Positions 53,349 to 64,000 of a stretch of DNA of 64,000 nucleotides are shown piece after piece. The DNA comes from Tolypocladium sp. Sup5 PDA-1. Its lineage: Eukaryota > Ascomycota > Sordariomycetes > Hypocreales > Ophiocordycipitaceae. Location: the NCBI GenBank assembly GCA_000750105.3, contig JPHH03000004.1:372001-436000 (forward strand), in the 5' to 3' direction. The translations under genes were made by a program, and so were the position numbers. Position 1 is the first letter of the stretch; each line of letters begins with the position of its first letter. The notes under the pieces were generated by a model, which was given only the letters and a program-made list of their open reading frames with translations, searched no databases and had not been told where the DNA came from.

Positions 53349-56250
53349 ATGGAGCCAAAGAAGGAGGAGGCCGTGCCAAAAGGCATCACTCCTGGTCCCG
53401 AGGTCGAAGAGTTCGCCAATGCCCTGGACAGCTGCCTTGCGCCCGGTTTGAGCGTGCCCGAAAAGAGAGCCCGCGTCCTGGACCTTCCGCGGAAGTACCA
53501 CGAGAACGCGATACGACGACTGCTGCAGAAGAAGCCGAAGCGTGTCCGCGATGGCCAGGAGGATGTTGACATGGACGTGGACGAGCAGGAGCCTGCCCCA
53601 GTCGACCCCAAAACGCTCAGTGAAATAAAGCAGCTGGAGAGGGAAGTCCAGACATGGGATCTCGTCCGCCGACTCCTCCCGCTGAGATATGCTGAATCAC
53701 GCCCCCCAAAACCCTCTCTTTTCGCTCCGAAGGAAACGCCAGCCACACAGGCGAAGACGCTGCACGACTTTATCGAGACCGATCCTGTGCTCAAGGAGCG
53801 ACGCGCCGTCCTTCAATGGTTGCAGACAAATGCAGCGTCTGGTCCAGACATTGACGAGTTGGCACGCGAACTACAACAAAACGCCGACCGTGGCGACATC
53901 ATCGCCCACGGCTGGCTTCACACCCGCTCCAAGATCAAGCTGAGGAAAAGCATGACGGCGTGGCCACACCTGCTGGATCGACAGTCTCCCAACGTTGCGG
54001 CATCCCACGTCAACTCAGATGGAGCGCCACTCGTCACTCACTTGGATCCCGACGCCGTGACCAGGCAGGGTCGCAAGCTTGAGCCCCAAGACGAATACTT
54101 TGAGCGTGCGATATGGCTGGGCTGCTTTGAGCACCTTCGCCGGGGCAGCAGCCTACAGACAATCCGCGACTGGTGTCAGGAACGGACCGAAATGTGGAGG
54201 GCAATCTCAATGTCGGGCATGCTGCTGCCCGTGGACGGCCAGGAATCTACAGCAGACGCTCCTCCAACGTCACTGGCACTGTGGCGACGCATGTGCTTCA
54301 GCTTGGCCCGTGGAGGTGGCACGGACGACTATGAGCGCGCAGTATACGGCTTGTTGTCGGGAGACATTACCAGCGTCGAGAAGGTGGCCAAGAATTGGGA
54401 CGACTTCTTGTTTGCCAACTACAACGCTCTCCTCCGAACTCAGATCGACACGTTTCTGCTGGGACAGTGCCCTCCGGAAATGGCGTCGAGCCTGACCCAG
54501 TCATTTCCATCATTTGATGCCATTCAGTTCCACGGCGATCTGGAGAGCATCGACAAGAAGCTGGTTGCGACGCTAGAGTGCCAAAAGAGCACAATGGAAG
54601 AGGCGCTGGAGCCAAACAAGGCGCTGCAGGCTTCCTTTATCGCAAATGATATTGATCATCACCTTTACAAGCAAGCGTTGGTCATGATTGACGACGCAAA
54701 CAAGGGCGAAGAACGTTCTCTGCTCCTCCCTCGGATACTATCTGACAATGGGGCGCCTTTCAGAGAGAAGTTCTTCGGCCTGGAGCAGCGCGACGGCCTT
54801 CGAATAGTTTCCCACATCTACGTGCTCATCGCTCTGATGCGGCAATTCGATGCTCTGGAATGCAAGCCGAGCGACCAAGCTATAAACCCACAATGGCGCT
54901 ATTGCCAGGAGAGCATCATTGCAGGATATACGGATTATTTGGCACAAGTCCATCTACAAGAGCTGATTCCGCTGTACTGCTCAGTTCTGCGCGCTCCCAG
55001 ACGATACGAAGTCTTGAGTTGGAACATGATCGACGAGCACGACGCCGCCAAGCGCATGACGCAGCTGAAGCTCATCAAACGGGTCGGCATCGATGTCTTG
55101 ATGTTTGTCGAGACACTGGCGAAGCTCGTATTTGAGGACCTGGACCACAACAACGACACTTTCGTCGCCAAGGAGTCGTTTAGAATTCTCCTGGATGGCC
55201 CGCCGACGGCGCAGTACGGACGAGGCATCCAAGCCGACTTCTTCGGTGACGACGAAGCGGTCATTTCGGCAAAAGATGAGCACGTCATCCGGTCATTGGA
55301 GTGGCTGTTGCAAGTCCAAGTCGCCTGGCCTGAAGTCTTGCGCATAGGAGTCCAAGTGTACAAGTTTTTCTTGAGTAAGTCGCAACAGCAGTGTACTCAC
55401 TCGGGATTAGACATGCTAATGTCTTTTGACAGGAAACACCCACCTACTGGCAGCGCGAAAGCTCATGGAGCGGGTGCAGTTCGAGGCAATTCTGCAAAAC
55501 GTGACCGCCGATCAAGACATTCCAGATATGGCGATGCTTGATGACGTCGAATTTTGGGCTCAGCAGCTCGAACAACACGGCATCACCAGCGCACGACCGG
55601 AGCAGGTCATGGCTGACGCACGGAACTATCGCGAACTCGAGTGTCTGGCCAAGGCGCTAGACACCCTAGAAACGATGGGCTCCCTGATGGAGCTTTCCGC
55701 AGAGTACGTCGAGGTCCCACAACCGACAGACGGCGGGACTAACGAGAGCAGGGCACCGGGCGGAGACCGCAAGTTCTGGAGCGGAGTGGGCGACGCTGTC
55801 AAGGTGATGAAGGACAGGATGCCACCGCTGCTTTCGCACAACTGGCTGCTGACAGGCATTGAGGGTACGTCTTCGTGGTTGAATATGTCTATTATCGCGA
55901 AGCTTGCTAACGAAGAGACAGCTGGCGATGAAGAGCTCGGTGAACTACGGCAGGCATATCTGCCAGAGACCATGCTGGCGTTTGTGAGCGGCCTCCACTA
56001 CGCGGGCACCGGCCTATCTCGTGACAATCTGCTGGAGTGCATGGACCTGGCAGGCGTCGTAGCGCAGCGGAACTCGGAGCTGGCCAAGGTCTTTGTCACG
56101 GCAGGCCGGATGACGGAGCTGGTGGAGGCGTTTGCCGCCGCCAGCAAGGCGCTGGCCATTGCAACGGGGGAGAAGAGGGCGACGGGTTCTAGCAGCAAGA
56201 AGATGCGGGAGATGGGGTGGTCGCGCGACCTTTGGGCTATCAAGCAGTGA
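53349..56250 (+). CDS. nup84: Nuclear pore protein Nup84/Nup107
   Basis: Three exons, 53349-55374, 55433-55864 and 55922-56250, give 928 residues. The protein is almost wholly alpha-helical, as expected for this alpha-solenoid scaffold nucleoporin. Recognisable segments include VQTWDLVRRLLPLRYAES, GDIIAHGWLHTRSKIKLRKS, YFERAIWLGCFEHLRRGSSL, WRRMCFSLARGG, YAVYGLLSGD-like AVYGLLSGDI, and the C-terminal block QAYLPETMLAFVSGLHYAGT. It belongs to the Y-shaped (Nup84/Nup107-160) complex that coats the pore membrane. An acidic patch (DGQEDVDMDVDEQE) lies near residue 70. Introns are 58 and 57 bp; the second, with a GCTAAC branch site, is in frame and stop-free, and removal gives GIEAGDEELGELRQ. The start is the ATG at 53349; a TTG just upstream is not used. 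Confidence 0.88.
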
Positions 56251-56664
56251 TGGGCAGTCTGCTGCATGTACGATGGATTAGGATGCGCAGCGGGCAACGG
56301 GCGAGGGTGCATGTGTGTGCTTTGTCGTGTAGATGAATAGCAGAGGGTGTAGCCAGTGGACAAGAGATACCCCCACGCAGGGAAAAGCTTGACGATGCAA
56401 TCAGCGGTGCATGAAACGTGAGAAACTGTTGATGCAGTGGAACTTGGAAGTACGGAGGTTATATGCGTGTAAGTCCATGCATCCAATGGAGGTGAGGTCA
56501 CCACACGCGCGGCCCGCAAGCGGACCCACCCCCACACTCACTGGGACCTTCAACACCAACGTCAGGACTCTCAGGACAAATCGCCATAGCTTGAACCTCC
56601 ATCTTTCCTCCCCCAACAACCACCCACCCTTCCACTCCTCTCCCTTGCCCCCCCCTCCCACGCA
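56251..56664. other. tandem intergenic gap before vps37
   Basis: About 410 bp. TACGGAGG at 56451 is a partial copy of the dispersed motif. CT/CCC-rich stretch just before the vps37 start. Nothing else was seen. Confidence 0.6.
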
Positions 56665-57475
56665 ATGACGACCTTCCCGCCCGCCTTCCACGCCTCCACG
56701 CCGCCCGCCAGGCCCCCCAAACCCGGCAGCCACGACACCAGCCGCATCGGCACGCCGTCCGGCCCGCCGCAGCCCCCGCCGCCGCCGGGCGCCGACGACG
56801 ACGAGGTGGCCGCCGCGGCGCTGCCGTTTCCGCAGGCGGATGCTGGGCCGGACCCGGGGGAGGGCTGGCTGCCGGGCCTGCTGCAGGACAAGTCGTGAGC
56901 AAGCTTCCTCCCGGTGGTTGTGATATATACATGTACGCGCAAGGACGGTATGGCTGATATCGTGGAACAGCGCGCAAGATCTCGCCGCCCTGCTCGCCTC
57001 CCCAGCCCTCCTCAGCGCCCTCGCCCACGCGCCCTCGGCCATCCACCCCTCCCTCGCGTCCTCCCACGCCGCCCTCGCCGCCGCGCTCGACCAAAACGCC
57101 CACCTCGCGCGCCAGCTCGCCGCCCTCGCCGACCGCCTCGCCCGCCAGCGCTCCGCCACCCAGGCCCAGCTGCTCTCCACGCACGCCCTCGAGCGCCAGT
57201 GGCGCCAGCGCCAGTCCGACATGGACCACGCCCTCGCCCCCTTCGCCCCCGCCTCGCTCTACCAGCGCCTCGCCCAGGCCGTCCAGGAGCAGGCCGCCGT
57301 CTGCCACGCCATGGAGGAGAGCTTCCTCGACGGTGACGGCGATGGCGGCCCGCCCGCGTCGGAGCGCGACGTCGCCGACTGGGTGAGAAGGTATCGGGAG
57401 GCCAAGGTGCAGCTGTACCTGCGGCAGGAGCGCAAGGAGAGGTGGGACGAGGGCCGCGTGGGAGGCTGGCGGTAG
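56665..57475 (+). CDS. vps37: ESCRT-I subunit Vps37 (Mod_r domain)
   Basis: Two exons, 56665-56894 and 56971-57475, give 244 residues; the intron is 76 bp (GTGAGC donor, AACAG acceptor). The first 75 residues are disordered and Pro-rich. The second exon encodes a long helical hairpin/coiled coil of Mod_r type: QDLAALLASPALLSALA, ALAAALDQNAHLARQLAALA, QLLSTHALERQWRQRQ, and ends YREAKVQLYLRQERKERWDE. Vps37 joins Vps23 and Vps28 in ESCRT-I and sorts ubiquitylated membrane cargo at endosomes. Composition is extreme (Ala-rich, C-ending codons), which opens most other frames. The Mod_r match rests on pattern, so confidence is moderate to good. Confidence 0.8.
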
Positions 57476-58141
57476 CGGCTGAGACGCCGAGCGTGACGAA
57501 CGATTACTATAACGACATAATGACGAGGAAAAAGACGGCGAATTATAGACGGGACTATTACGGTGACGCATTCAGCGGCCGCGGCCATGTCACGCAATGT
57601 GGGAACATCTACCATCACCAACAGCCACGAAGAGTTACGAGGCATCAACTCGGCAATGCCATGTACAATGAGCTGGGGAAACACGTCATCAGGGCCACAA
57701 GTTGGGACAACTTGTTCACTACCACTTAATTCTACGATAACAATTGAAATACCCAAAGCCCCTCCATCAAGAGGAGACGCCCTCCTTTTAGTGTATATGG
57801 TCGAATCACCTCGGCTTCTCTTCGTCTCATCTTGTCTGCGTGCCATGGGGGCGGCCTCGCTCGGGTCGTCGTGGAATCATTAGTAAGGAGTGAGGATGCC
57901 CAGATGTATTATAGTGGCCTCCATGGGCTCTAAGCAGCGGCCTTGAGGAGGGTAAATGTCCTTTTGTCTAAAACGTATAAAAGGGGCTGCCAAAGACAGG
58001 CATCCGTCGACCTGGCTGCTCTGTCGTCGCGTTTCTGGGTATCATGCGGACCAGAATACAGCACAGACCGGCGTGCCACTGCCAGTGTTTCCGCCTCGCG
58101 ACACCTGCGCCAGCCACAGCTGTTGAGCCAGCAGCCGAGGT
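57476..58141. other. convergent 3' intergenic region
   Basis: About 665 bp between the stops of vps37 and the orphan gene, AT-richer than flanking coding DNA. Nothing else was recognised. Confidence 0.6.
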
Positions 58142-59236
58142 TCACACCAACGCGCTGAACGGGCTTTTCTTCATATCCGGGCTGCGGGGGCTGATGGGCA
58201 GGGCAAAGAGATCATCCTCGCCATCTCGCGAGCGCGTGTTGGGTGGTATAGAGTCGCCCTTGACGGCTGCATCGAGGGACATCGGGTATGCATGTCCGTT
58301 ACCGCGTGAGATGGCGGAGAAGGACGACACAGCAATGTCGCCTCCCAGCGGCGACAGCGTGTGGGACGGAATGTCCGTGCCGGTAAAAGTATTTGCTACC
58401 GACCTGTCAGCAAAAAAACAAACGCCCAGGTATCAGCCTGCGAGCGGGATGCGTATGTATTCACCTGTTGGGCTGGGGACCAAGTCGGCCGGGGACGTGG
58501 CTAGCCGGAGACCCTTGAGCTTGTCTCCTAGTCGTCCAGGAACCGGGGATCGTGGAGACATTGGAAGCGGTGCAGGTGGCGGGCGCAGGAAGTTGTCTAT
58601 TATCCACTGCTTCTCGGCCATGGCCATCTCCAGGCCGACACTCTCCGCGTTGGCCCTCAGCTCAGCCTTCATCTCGCGCTCGAGTTCAGATAGGCGCTTC
58701 TTTGCCCAGAGCGTATGGAGGACGCCCCGAGTGCCAGCCTCTGCGTCAAAGCCATCGGGGAAAATGGCTGGCAGCGGCTTGAGTACTAAACTCGAGCGAC
58801 CCGGGCGGGTGATGGTCACGGTTGCTGGGATCGGCGCCTCTGGGGGCAGCAGAAAGTACACGCGACGACGAGGCCCGGCCTCATCCTCGTCGGTATCCCG
58901 GGCCGGGAGAAAGGTAGATTTGCCGGGCCATGAGACCTCCCAGACTGCATCATCCAAGGCCGGCTGGGTAGCCTTGTCCGGCGAGGCTGACGCCGGATCG
59001 GGGTCGGGGTTGGGGGCCACGGGGGCGGCCGCCGTGGTGTCGGCCTCGTCAGTGGCGTCGCCGGGAGGGGCGGCATCCCCGGCGGTGCCCCCTGGGTGCC
59101 ACTCGACCATGAGGATCTTTGTGCCATGGTCGCTGAACTCGAACCTCGCTAGATGGGCCGTCGTGATGGACGGCGGCGGGTCGGCGGTGGATGTGGTGTC
59201 CATGGCAGGCCGAGGAGGCTCCGACGACGGATCCAT
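58142..59236 (-). CDS. Conserved-looking hypothetical fungal protein
   Basis: Two exons, 59236-58465 and 58395-58142, give 341 residues. I cannot assign a function. After an acidic, Ala/Pro-rich start, residues about 25-55 (HLARFEFSDHGTKILMVEWH) and about 95-130 (VWEVSWPGKSTFLPARDTDE, RRVYFLLPPEAPIPATVTIT) look like beta-rich folded parts. A helical part follows (LHTLWAKKRLSELEREMKAE, then EKQWIIDNF). The C-terminus is Ser/Pro-rich with several SP sites (LPISPRSPDMKKSPFSAL), possible phosphorylation targets. The intron is 69 bp with a GTGAAT donor and a GGTAG acceptor; a nearer CAG acceptor would bring a stop, so the TAG acceptor was chosen. No signal peptide or membrane segment is seen. Confidence 0.75.
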
Positions 59237-62208
59237 CGCTCTCGGCCGCGCTCGGTGTACCAGTCGGAGTGATTCCTACTAGTAGTTAGGGGCGAGGTGC
59301 CGCGGACATGGCGATCGGGCCAGCAGGCAGGTTGTCGGTCCAGTCTCGGCCTCGTCGGTCGATTGAGTCAGTCGAGGGATTCTTTGATACGGGAAACGCA
59401 GTTCAGCGAGCGAGCGTGTGGTGGGATCATGGGCTCGCGCGGGGAGGTTGATACGCACGCAGGAGGTAGATCAACGGAGGGGACGGCACGGCCAAGAACA
59501 GGCGCCGAGCATGATGCGGCTGCACCGACGTGATTGGAGAGGAAGCGGCCAAGTGCGGAGCTGGGGGGCTACGCGGCCGCGTTCTTTGTTTGTAAGGTTG
59601 AAATGTGGTGATCGCTGATGATGCGGGGGCCGGCCAGCGAAGGGCCAGCAGGCCGTCTGGCCAGTCACTGACAGCTTCCCACGCAGATCTGCGAGGAGGC
59701 CTGTTGATATTGAGCTTGTTGGTTCCGTCAATGTTACACTGCGCTATGGAAGCTGGTCATCCGAGCTGGGAGAGCGTCAGCTGGAGTCTTCCTGTGGACG
59801 ACATGATGCTGTCCACGACGCTCATCCTCGCGCTGCCTGTCAAAGTCAGCGCGGGTTTTTCTCATCACACGCACAGGAGCTATTTTTGGACAAACCGTAT
59901 CTGACACGACGTCCCGCAGGCAGCACATTTTGCCTATTGTTAGGGTACGTAGCCAAGGTACGTAGATGCAGCCAGTGACAGGCCTTGCCCGTGGCCTCAT
60001 CATGCACCAAAGCCAGCCCAACCAGGCCAAGGTACCGCCGCTTTCCCTCGGCGCCCACAACGACAGGGTCCAAGACGCCATCCCGTTCTCTGCTGGCCAG
60101 GTTGTCACGTGGATCAGGGCCACGGGGATCCGGTATCATCCTCAGCTGTCTGCCGTGGTGAGGGCTTCATATCTTGCAACGTCCAGAACGGCGTCCACGC
60201 GGGTCGCGGATGCGATAGCAATGCCTCCGAAGAAGCACGAGTGGGCCCCCCGCTTGCCGATATCCCCGGAACCGCCGAGCATGTCGCCGGATGTTGGGTT
60301 GTCGGGCCTGTCAAAGTGTCCACGACGGGAGGTCGACGGTGATAAGGCTCGTCACGAGTCGAGTCTCGACATTCCACGGCGTCTCATTCGGCGATATAAG
60401 CGAGGACCGTGGTCTGTGCAGTTTCGAGGCCGATTCCGACCTGCAATGGCGCTCTTTGAACCGGCTGGCGCTGAGATACGCACGACTTGACCCAGGGCCC
60501 CGGGGATCCGGATAACGCAAGACAGAGGCACTCGGTCGCACAGTGATCTTATCTGTTCCATCAGGGCGTGACGGATGGAGTCATCCTGGTGCTGTTATCG
60601 GTCGAGGCGCATCGAAAGGCGGACGCTCTGACACAATGAAGGCCCAGAGCAGCGCCCCGCCGTCCATGGCTGGGCGATGTGCATGTCTTCAGCGATGCGG
60701 GCCAAGCCAGTCCATCGTAGTCCGTACAGAGTAGGCACCTACTGTGCACGGGGAATATCTGCATCAACGTCACAAAGATCGGGGCCAATACTCTGTACGC
60801 TCGGATATGGCCATCCTCCATCCAGTGCGTCCCAGAATGCGCCTTTGCGTGCATGCGCGGGCTCGTTGGAACTGGCCGAGAGACGGCAGCGCCCTGAAGA
60901 CACGACGGCAAATATCTCCGAAGATGCGCCTCGACTAGCAGCCCAGGATCTCAACCGGCAACGCAGAGGACAGGCGTGACGTGCAGGGCAGCCAGGAGGT
61001 TGCGAAAGTGTACGGTCCAATTGTGACAGTAGCAGCGAGAGCGACAGTGGCGGTGGCGGACTGCCGTCTCTCGGCCTGTCGACAAAGGAACCTGACGGCA
61101 TCGCATCGGCCCGTGGTGATGGCTGGCGGTGAGGATTGGAGGAGCATGACTGAGGCCGAGGTTGTATTGGACAATTGCAGAGACGGCTACGAAGTACGAT
61201 GTCTCCCAGGCTGTGATGGAACTTCGTATCAAGCACCCACAAAAGAGATGGTTGCACTCCGTCTCATGCAACATCTGCTGGCGAGACAGGTGAGGCAAGA
61301 GGCCAGGAGGCTTGCGGAGCGTAACTGCCAATACCAAGACACACCGACTCAACAATACGTTCAAGTAGGTATTACTTCGTACGGGGGTACCTGCCTCGTC
61401 GAGAAAGACATGCCTTGGAAGGGGACATTCTTATCTTGCCCACAACGTCACCTTGATCCAGAGCTGGAAGGCATCATGTGACCCAGCCAAGGTACCTTGG
61501 AGAAAGGAGAAGATGACAGCGAGCCACCGAGCGTCCAGCAGTAGATTCAAGTAGAGTGCAAGGAGGGAACCCCGGGGACCTCGAAGCATCGGGAGTTTGG
61601 AAGACAATGCCGCAGTGCATGTGCCGCATGGCCATTGAGGGGCTCCAGCGAAGCGACGTGTATCATCTCCTGGATATTCCGTGTTCTACCTAGAACCCCG
61701 TACAGTATGAGGACACCTTGGCGGAGTACGTACGTACCGACGTCCCAGGCTCGGTCATCGGGAGAAGGTTGCCGACGAGGGCCTTGAGCTGCTGAGCTGC
61801 CACCTGTATCCGTGCGTCGCGTCGCACAACTGGGCGACGATGGCGTCCAAGTCGTGTCGGCCCGGCGAGATTGCAGTGCCCAATGCCACCGGGGAGGGAG
61901 GGGAGGGGAGCGAGCCGAGAGCTCACCTATCTGACAGTTGTGGAGAGGAGGCTCCGTGACCCATTTCCCGTCGTGAGTGATGGGAAAGCGTCGCCAGCGG
62001 GCACTGTATTCGAATGCATCGGTGACATCGGTGACATCGTCGCAGCAGGGGCAGGAGTTGAGGCAACGTCGGCACTTTGGCCTTGGTTCGCTCTGCCGTG
62101 GCCATGGATGCGGATCTGCAAATCTGCCGACATGTCTGTGTGTCGTGTTTTGCAGCGGGTGTTGTTGCTACATGCAGTAATAAGGACTCGTACGTAGAGG
62201 TTGGCTCG

Positions 62209-62241
62209 GTCGCTGGTGTCGCTGGTGTCGCTGGTGTCGCG
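62209..62241. repeat. 9-bp tandem repeat (TCGCTGGTG-type)
   Basis: About 3.5 copies of a 9-bp unit. A similar 9-bp periodic tract (GGTGACATC-type) lies near 62018-62043. Confidence 0.8.
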
Positions 62242-62697
62242 GATCGGCATCGACGAGACACGACGGCCGTCGACAAACCACCGGAGTAGGGCCGGGTGTG
62301 GCTTTCCATGGCTCTGCGCGCCCCTTCCGCTCGGCGCCGTGCTGGTACGTATCTCTAACAAGCGTGGCTTGCTGCTCATTGATTTTTGCTGCTGGCGTTG
62401 GCTTCGCCCGGCGTGGCGTCGACGAGAGGCCGGGACAGACGCACGTTGGTCCCGAAAGATGGCAGAGAAGGAATCATGGAAGCCTGGAAACATGGCCAGC
62501 GGCTTGGGCCTCGGGATCGAGTTTGCTCGCCCGGGTGGCCCAGTCAAAACAGGTGCCTGGCAATTGGATCACACCCACCACCAGCGATTTGCATGAATGG
62601 AATTGCCCGAAGACAACCACCTGCAGCGCAACGCAATCACATCACTTCAGCACAGGCACACACGGTGCTGCGATGTGGCTGATACTACTTTGCCTGC

Positions 62698-62719
62698 CTA
62701 CTTCGTATGTACGAAGTAG
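62698..62719. repeat. CTACTTCGTA / TACGAAGTAG inverted repeat
   Basis: Two perfect 10-bp arms are separated by a 2-bp TG spacer. It belongs to the same motif family as the palindromes at 28271 and 35352. Confidence 0.88.
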
Positions 62720-64000
62720 ATGCCGCCGACGGGAACACCCGCATAGACAGGATGGCGATGCAGGAGCCTGTTTGCTGTAGACGATGCAACCGTCACAGTA
62801 CCACCTCAGCCACCTGGACCGTTCCGTTTCACTGGCATGGCATCGGATTGGTACGCTGGAGAGAGCACAACGCAAAACACGGTCGACAGTCGACTGGTCC
62901 ACGAAGCACGCTCTGACGATCAGCGCAACAGCAGCTAGCCCGAGGGAGCGCGTGTCTCGCCCAACAGGGGCAGGTCCCAGCGCTTTGGGGGTCATGGACG
63001 GCATCGATTGACGCACGAATGAAGAGCCATGATGACGATGGCGACTCGCCCTGTTGTTATCAGAGGTCGATTGCGTCGAATCCTTCCGTCGACAACGGAG
63101 ACAAGACGAGCATATCATATGCGGACGCAAAAGGGGAAGGGTGTCGCGGAGTCGCTGACGGCGGCGTCTTTCGGCTAAATCCAACGAGCCAAGGATGGGA
63201 TGGAAATGGATGAAGGCCGTTCTGGCCCAACCAGACTCGAGCCAAAACGGGCATCTGTCATCGTGCGGATATGCCGCGGCCCTACTGTGCGGCCCGCCTC
63301 TCCTATCTAATCTACGGAACCTCCACTCCTTGCAAACGCCGCCCCTGCAGATGCTCCAGGCAGGGCAGGACCGTGCTGCTCAGTGCGCTCCTCCATCTCT
63401 GTATCTCTGGGGTCGGCTCCAGGGGAATCACCGTGTGGATCGTCTGCTGCGGGCTGAGCTGCCAGGCCGCCAAGCTGCACTGCACGGTAACCGGTCTGCA
63501 TTGCGCGCGGCGCCGAGACGAGCGATTAGGAACTGGCGGACGGGACCGAGGCCGCGTTTCTCTTCTGGGAGACTCCGCTAATGAGGCCGACGGACAGTGA
63601 GATCCATGGCGCGCACTGTGACGGCCTTATCAGGTGCGCGACCACTGCCACGGGCGGACGGGGTGGCTTCGGGGCGCAGGACCCGATGCTCCCCACAGGT
63701 GCTCTGGCGTAATCGTTAGTGGCCTCGGGGCCTGGGGCACTGGGTTCCAGGTTGCTCTGGGGTCGGGCTGGCACAGGGCGATAGTGGGAGAGTGGGCACC
63801 GCGGACGGGCACTTTTTGGGTCGCTCTCCACTATTACGCCGGCCAAACGGCCGTTTCCGACGAACCAGCGTCGCGGGTGAGGCTCGTCCGTCCATTCTCC
63901 ATTCTCATTCTCCGCTGCTCTCCCTCCCTTTGCTGCCACCCTGACCCTCCTGTCGGCCCTCCACCTCCCCCCGGGCCAGCACCCTCCACGAGTCCACCAC

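Larger units (their letters stand above)
59237..64000. other. 4.8-kb region without a recognised gene
   Basis: The first few hundred bases are probably the promoter of the orphan gene at 58.1-59.2 kb. Beyond that no ORF shows family resemblance, codon bias or splice-linked frames. It holds many GTAC-type palindromic motifs (about 60717, 60788, 61188, 61372, 61722, 62698), two 9-bp tandem repeats (about 62018-62043 and 62209-62241), and otherwise GC-rich unique-looking sequence. A gene with an exon beyond 64000 cannot be excluded. Confidence 0.55.

Noticed and set aside
56401..57571. Minus-strand frames of 273 and 357 residues over vps37
   Set aside because: Ala/Arg/Gly-rich shadows of the extremely GC-rich vps37 exon; the plus frame has the Mod_r-type helices and consistent splicing.
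60739..63184. Several 130-200 residue minus-strand frames in the right end
   Set aside because: Their translations (for example TSDTSDTSD from a 9-bp repeat) show no domain, and no splice-linked extension keeps a coherent protein.

Overview
This window comes from the nuclear genome of a filamentous ascomycete, most likely a sordariomycete and perhaps Hypocreales. The genes are eukaryotic and cut by short introns, mostly 51-76 bp, with GTRNGT-type donors, CTAAC/CTGAC branch sites and AG acceptors. The sequence is GC-rich. Several proteins are filamentous-fungus types: a Rim15 kinase with PAS and receiver domains, a Zn2Cys6 regulator, a NACHT-ankyrin relic, and paired helical/C2H2 modules in an F-box protein. 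The species assignment is inference.

Layout. 0-2.1 kb: 3' part of a C2H2 zinc-finger gene (left edge cut). 2.6-4.75 kb (minus): MFS transporter of the phosphate/Git1 type. 4.75-9.4 kb: a gene-poor stretch ending in a decayed NACHT-ankyrin gene. 9.9-15.9 kb (minus): rim15. 18.7-19.7 kb (minus): PlsC acyltransferase. 20.9-22.3 kb: bZIP factor. 22.8-24.7 kb: eIF3d. 25.4-27.2 kb (minus): RGG-rich orphan. 29.7-30.3 kb: CYSTM-like small protein. 30.7-33.2 kb (minus): abp1. 34.0-34.8 kb: monothiol glutaredoxin. 36.9-39.6 kb: Zn2Cys6 factor. 39.9-44.0 kb: F-box protein. 44.5-47.1 kb (minus): dnm1. 47.6-48.1 kb: cox19. 48.5-50.9 kb: LIM protein. 51.2-51.6 kb (minus): SUMO. 52.1-52.6 kb: cmc4. 53.3-56.3 kb: nup84/nup107. 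56.7-57.5 kb: vps37. 58.1-59.2 kb (minus): conserved orphan. 59.2-64 kb: no gene recognised.

Most of these are housekeeping genes and do not form one pathway. Themes recur: mitochondrial fission and copper/CX9C assembly (dnm1 and cox19 share a divergent promoter; cmc4 is divergent from SUMO), membrane traffic and actin (vps37, abp1, LIM protein), and nutrient/stress signalling (rim15, glutaredoxin, a CYSTM-like gene with upstream STRE-like sites).

No clearly novel multi-gene system was found. The most interesting signals are a probable 3-nt micro-exon inside the Zn2Cys6 DNA-binding motif, the split architecture of cmc4, a hidden last exon of rim15, a dispersed family of GTAC-centred short palindromes confined to non-coding DNA, and the NACHT-ankyrin relic. 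Exon boundaries were read by eye from splice motifs, frame and family expectations; all spliced models are multiples of three.
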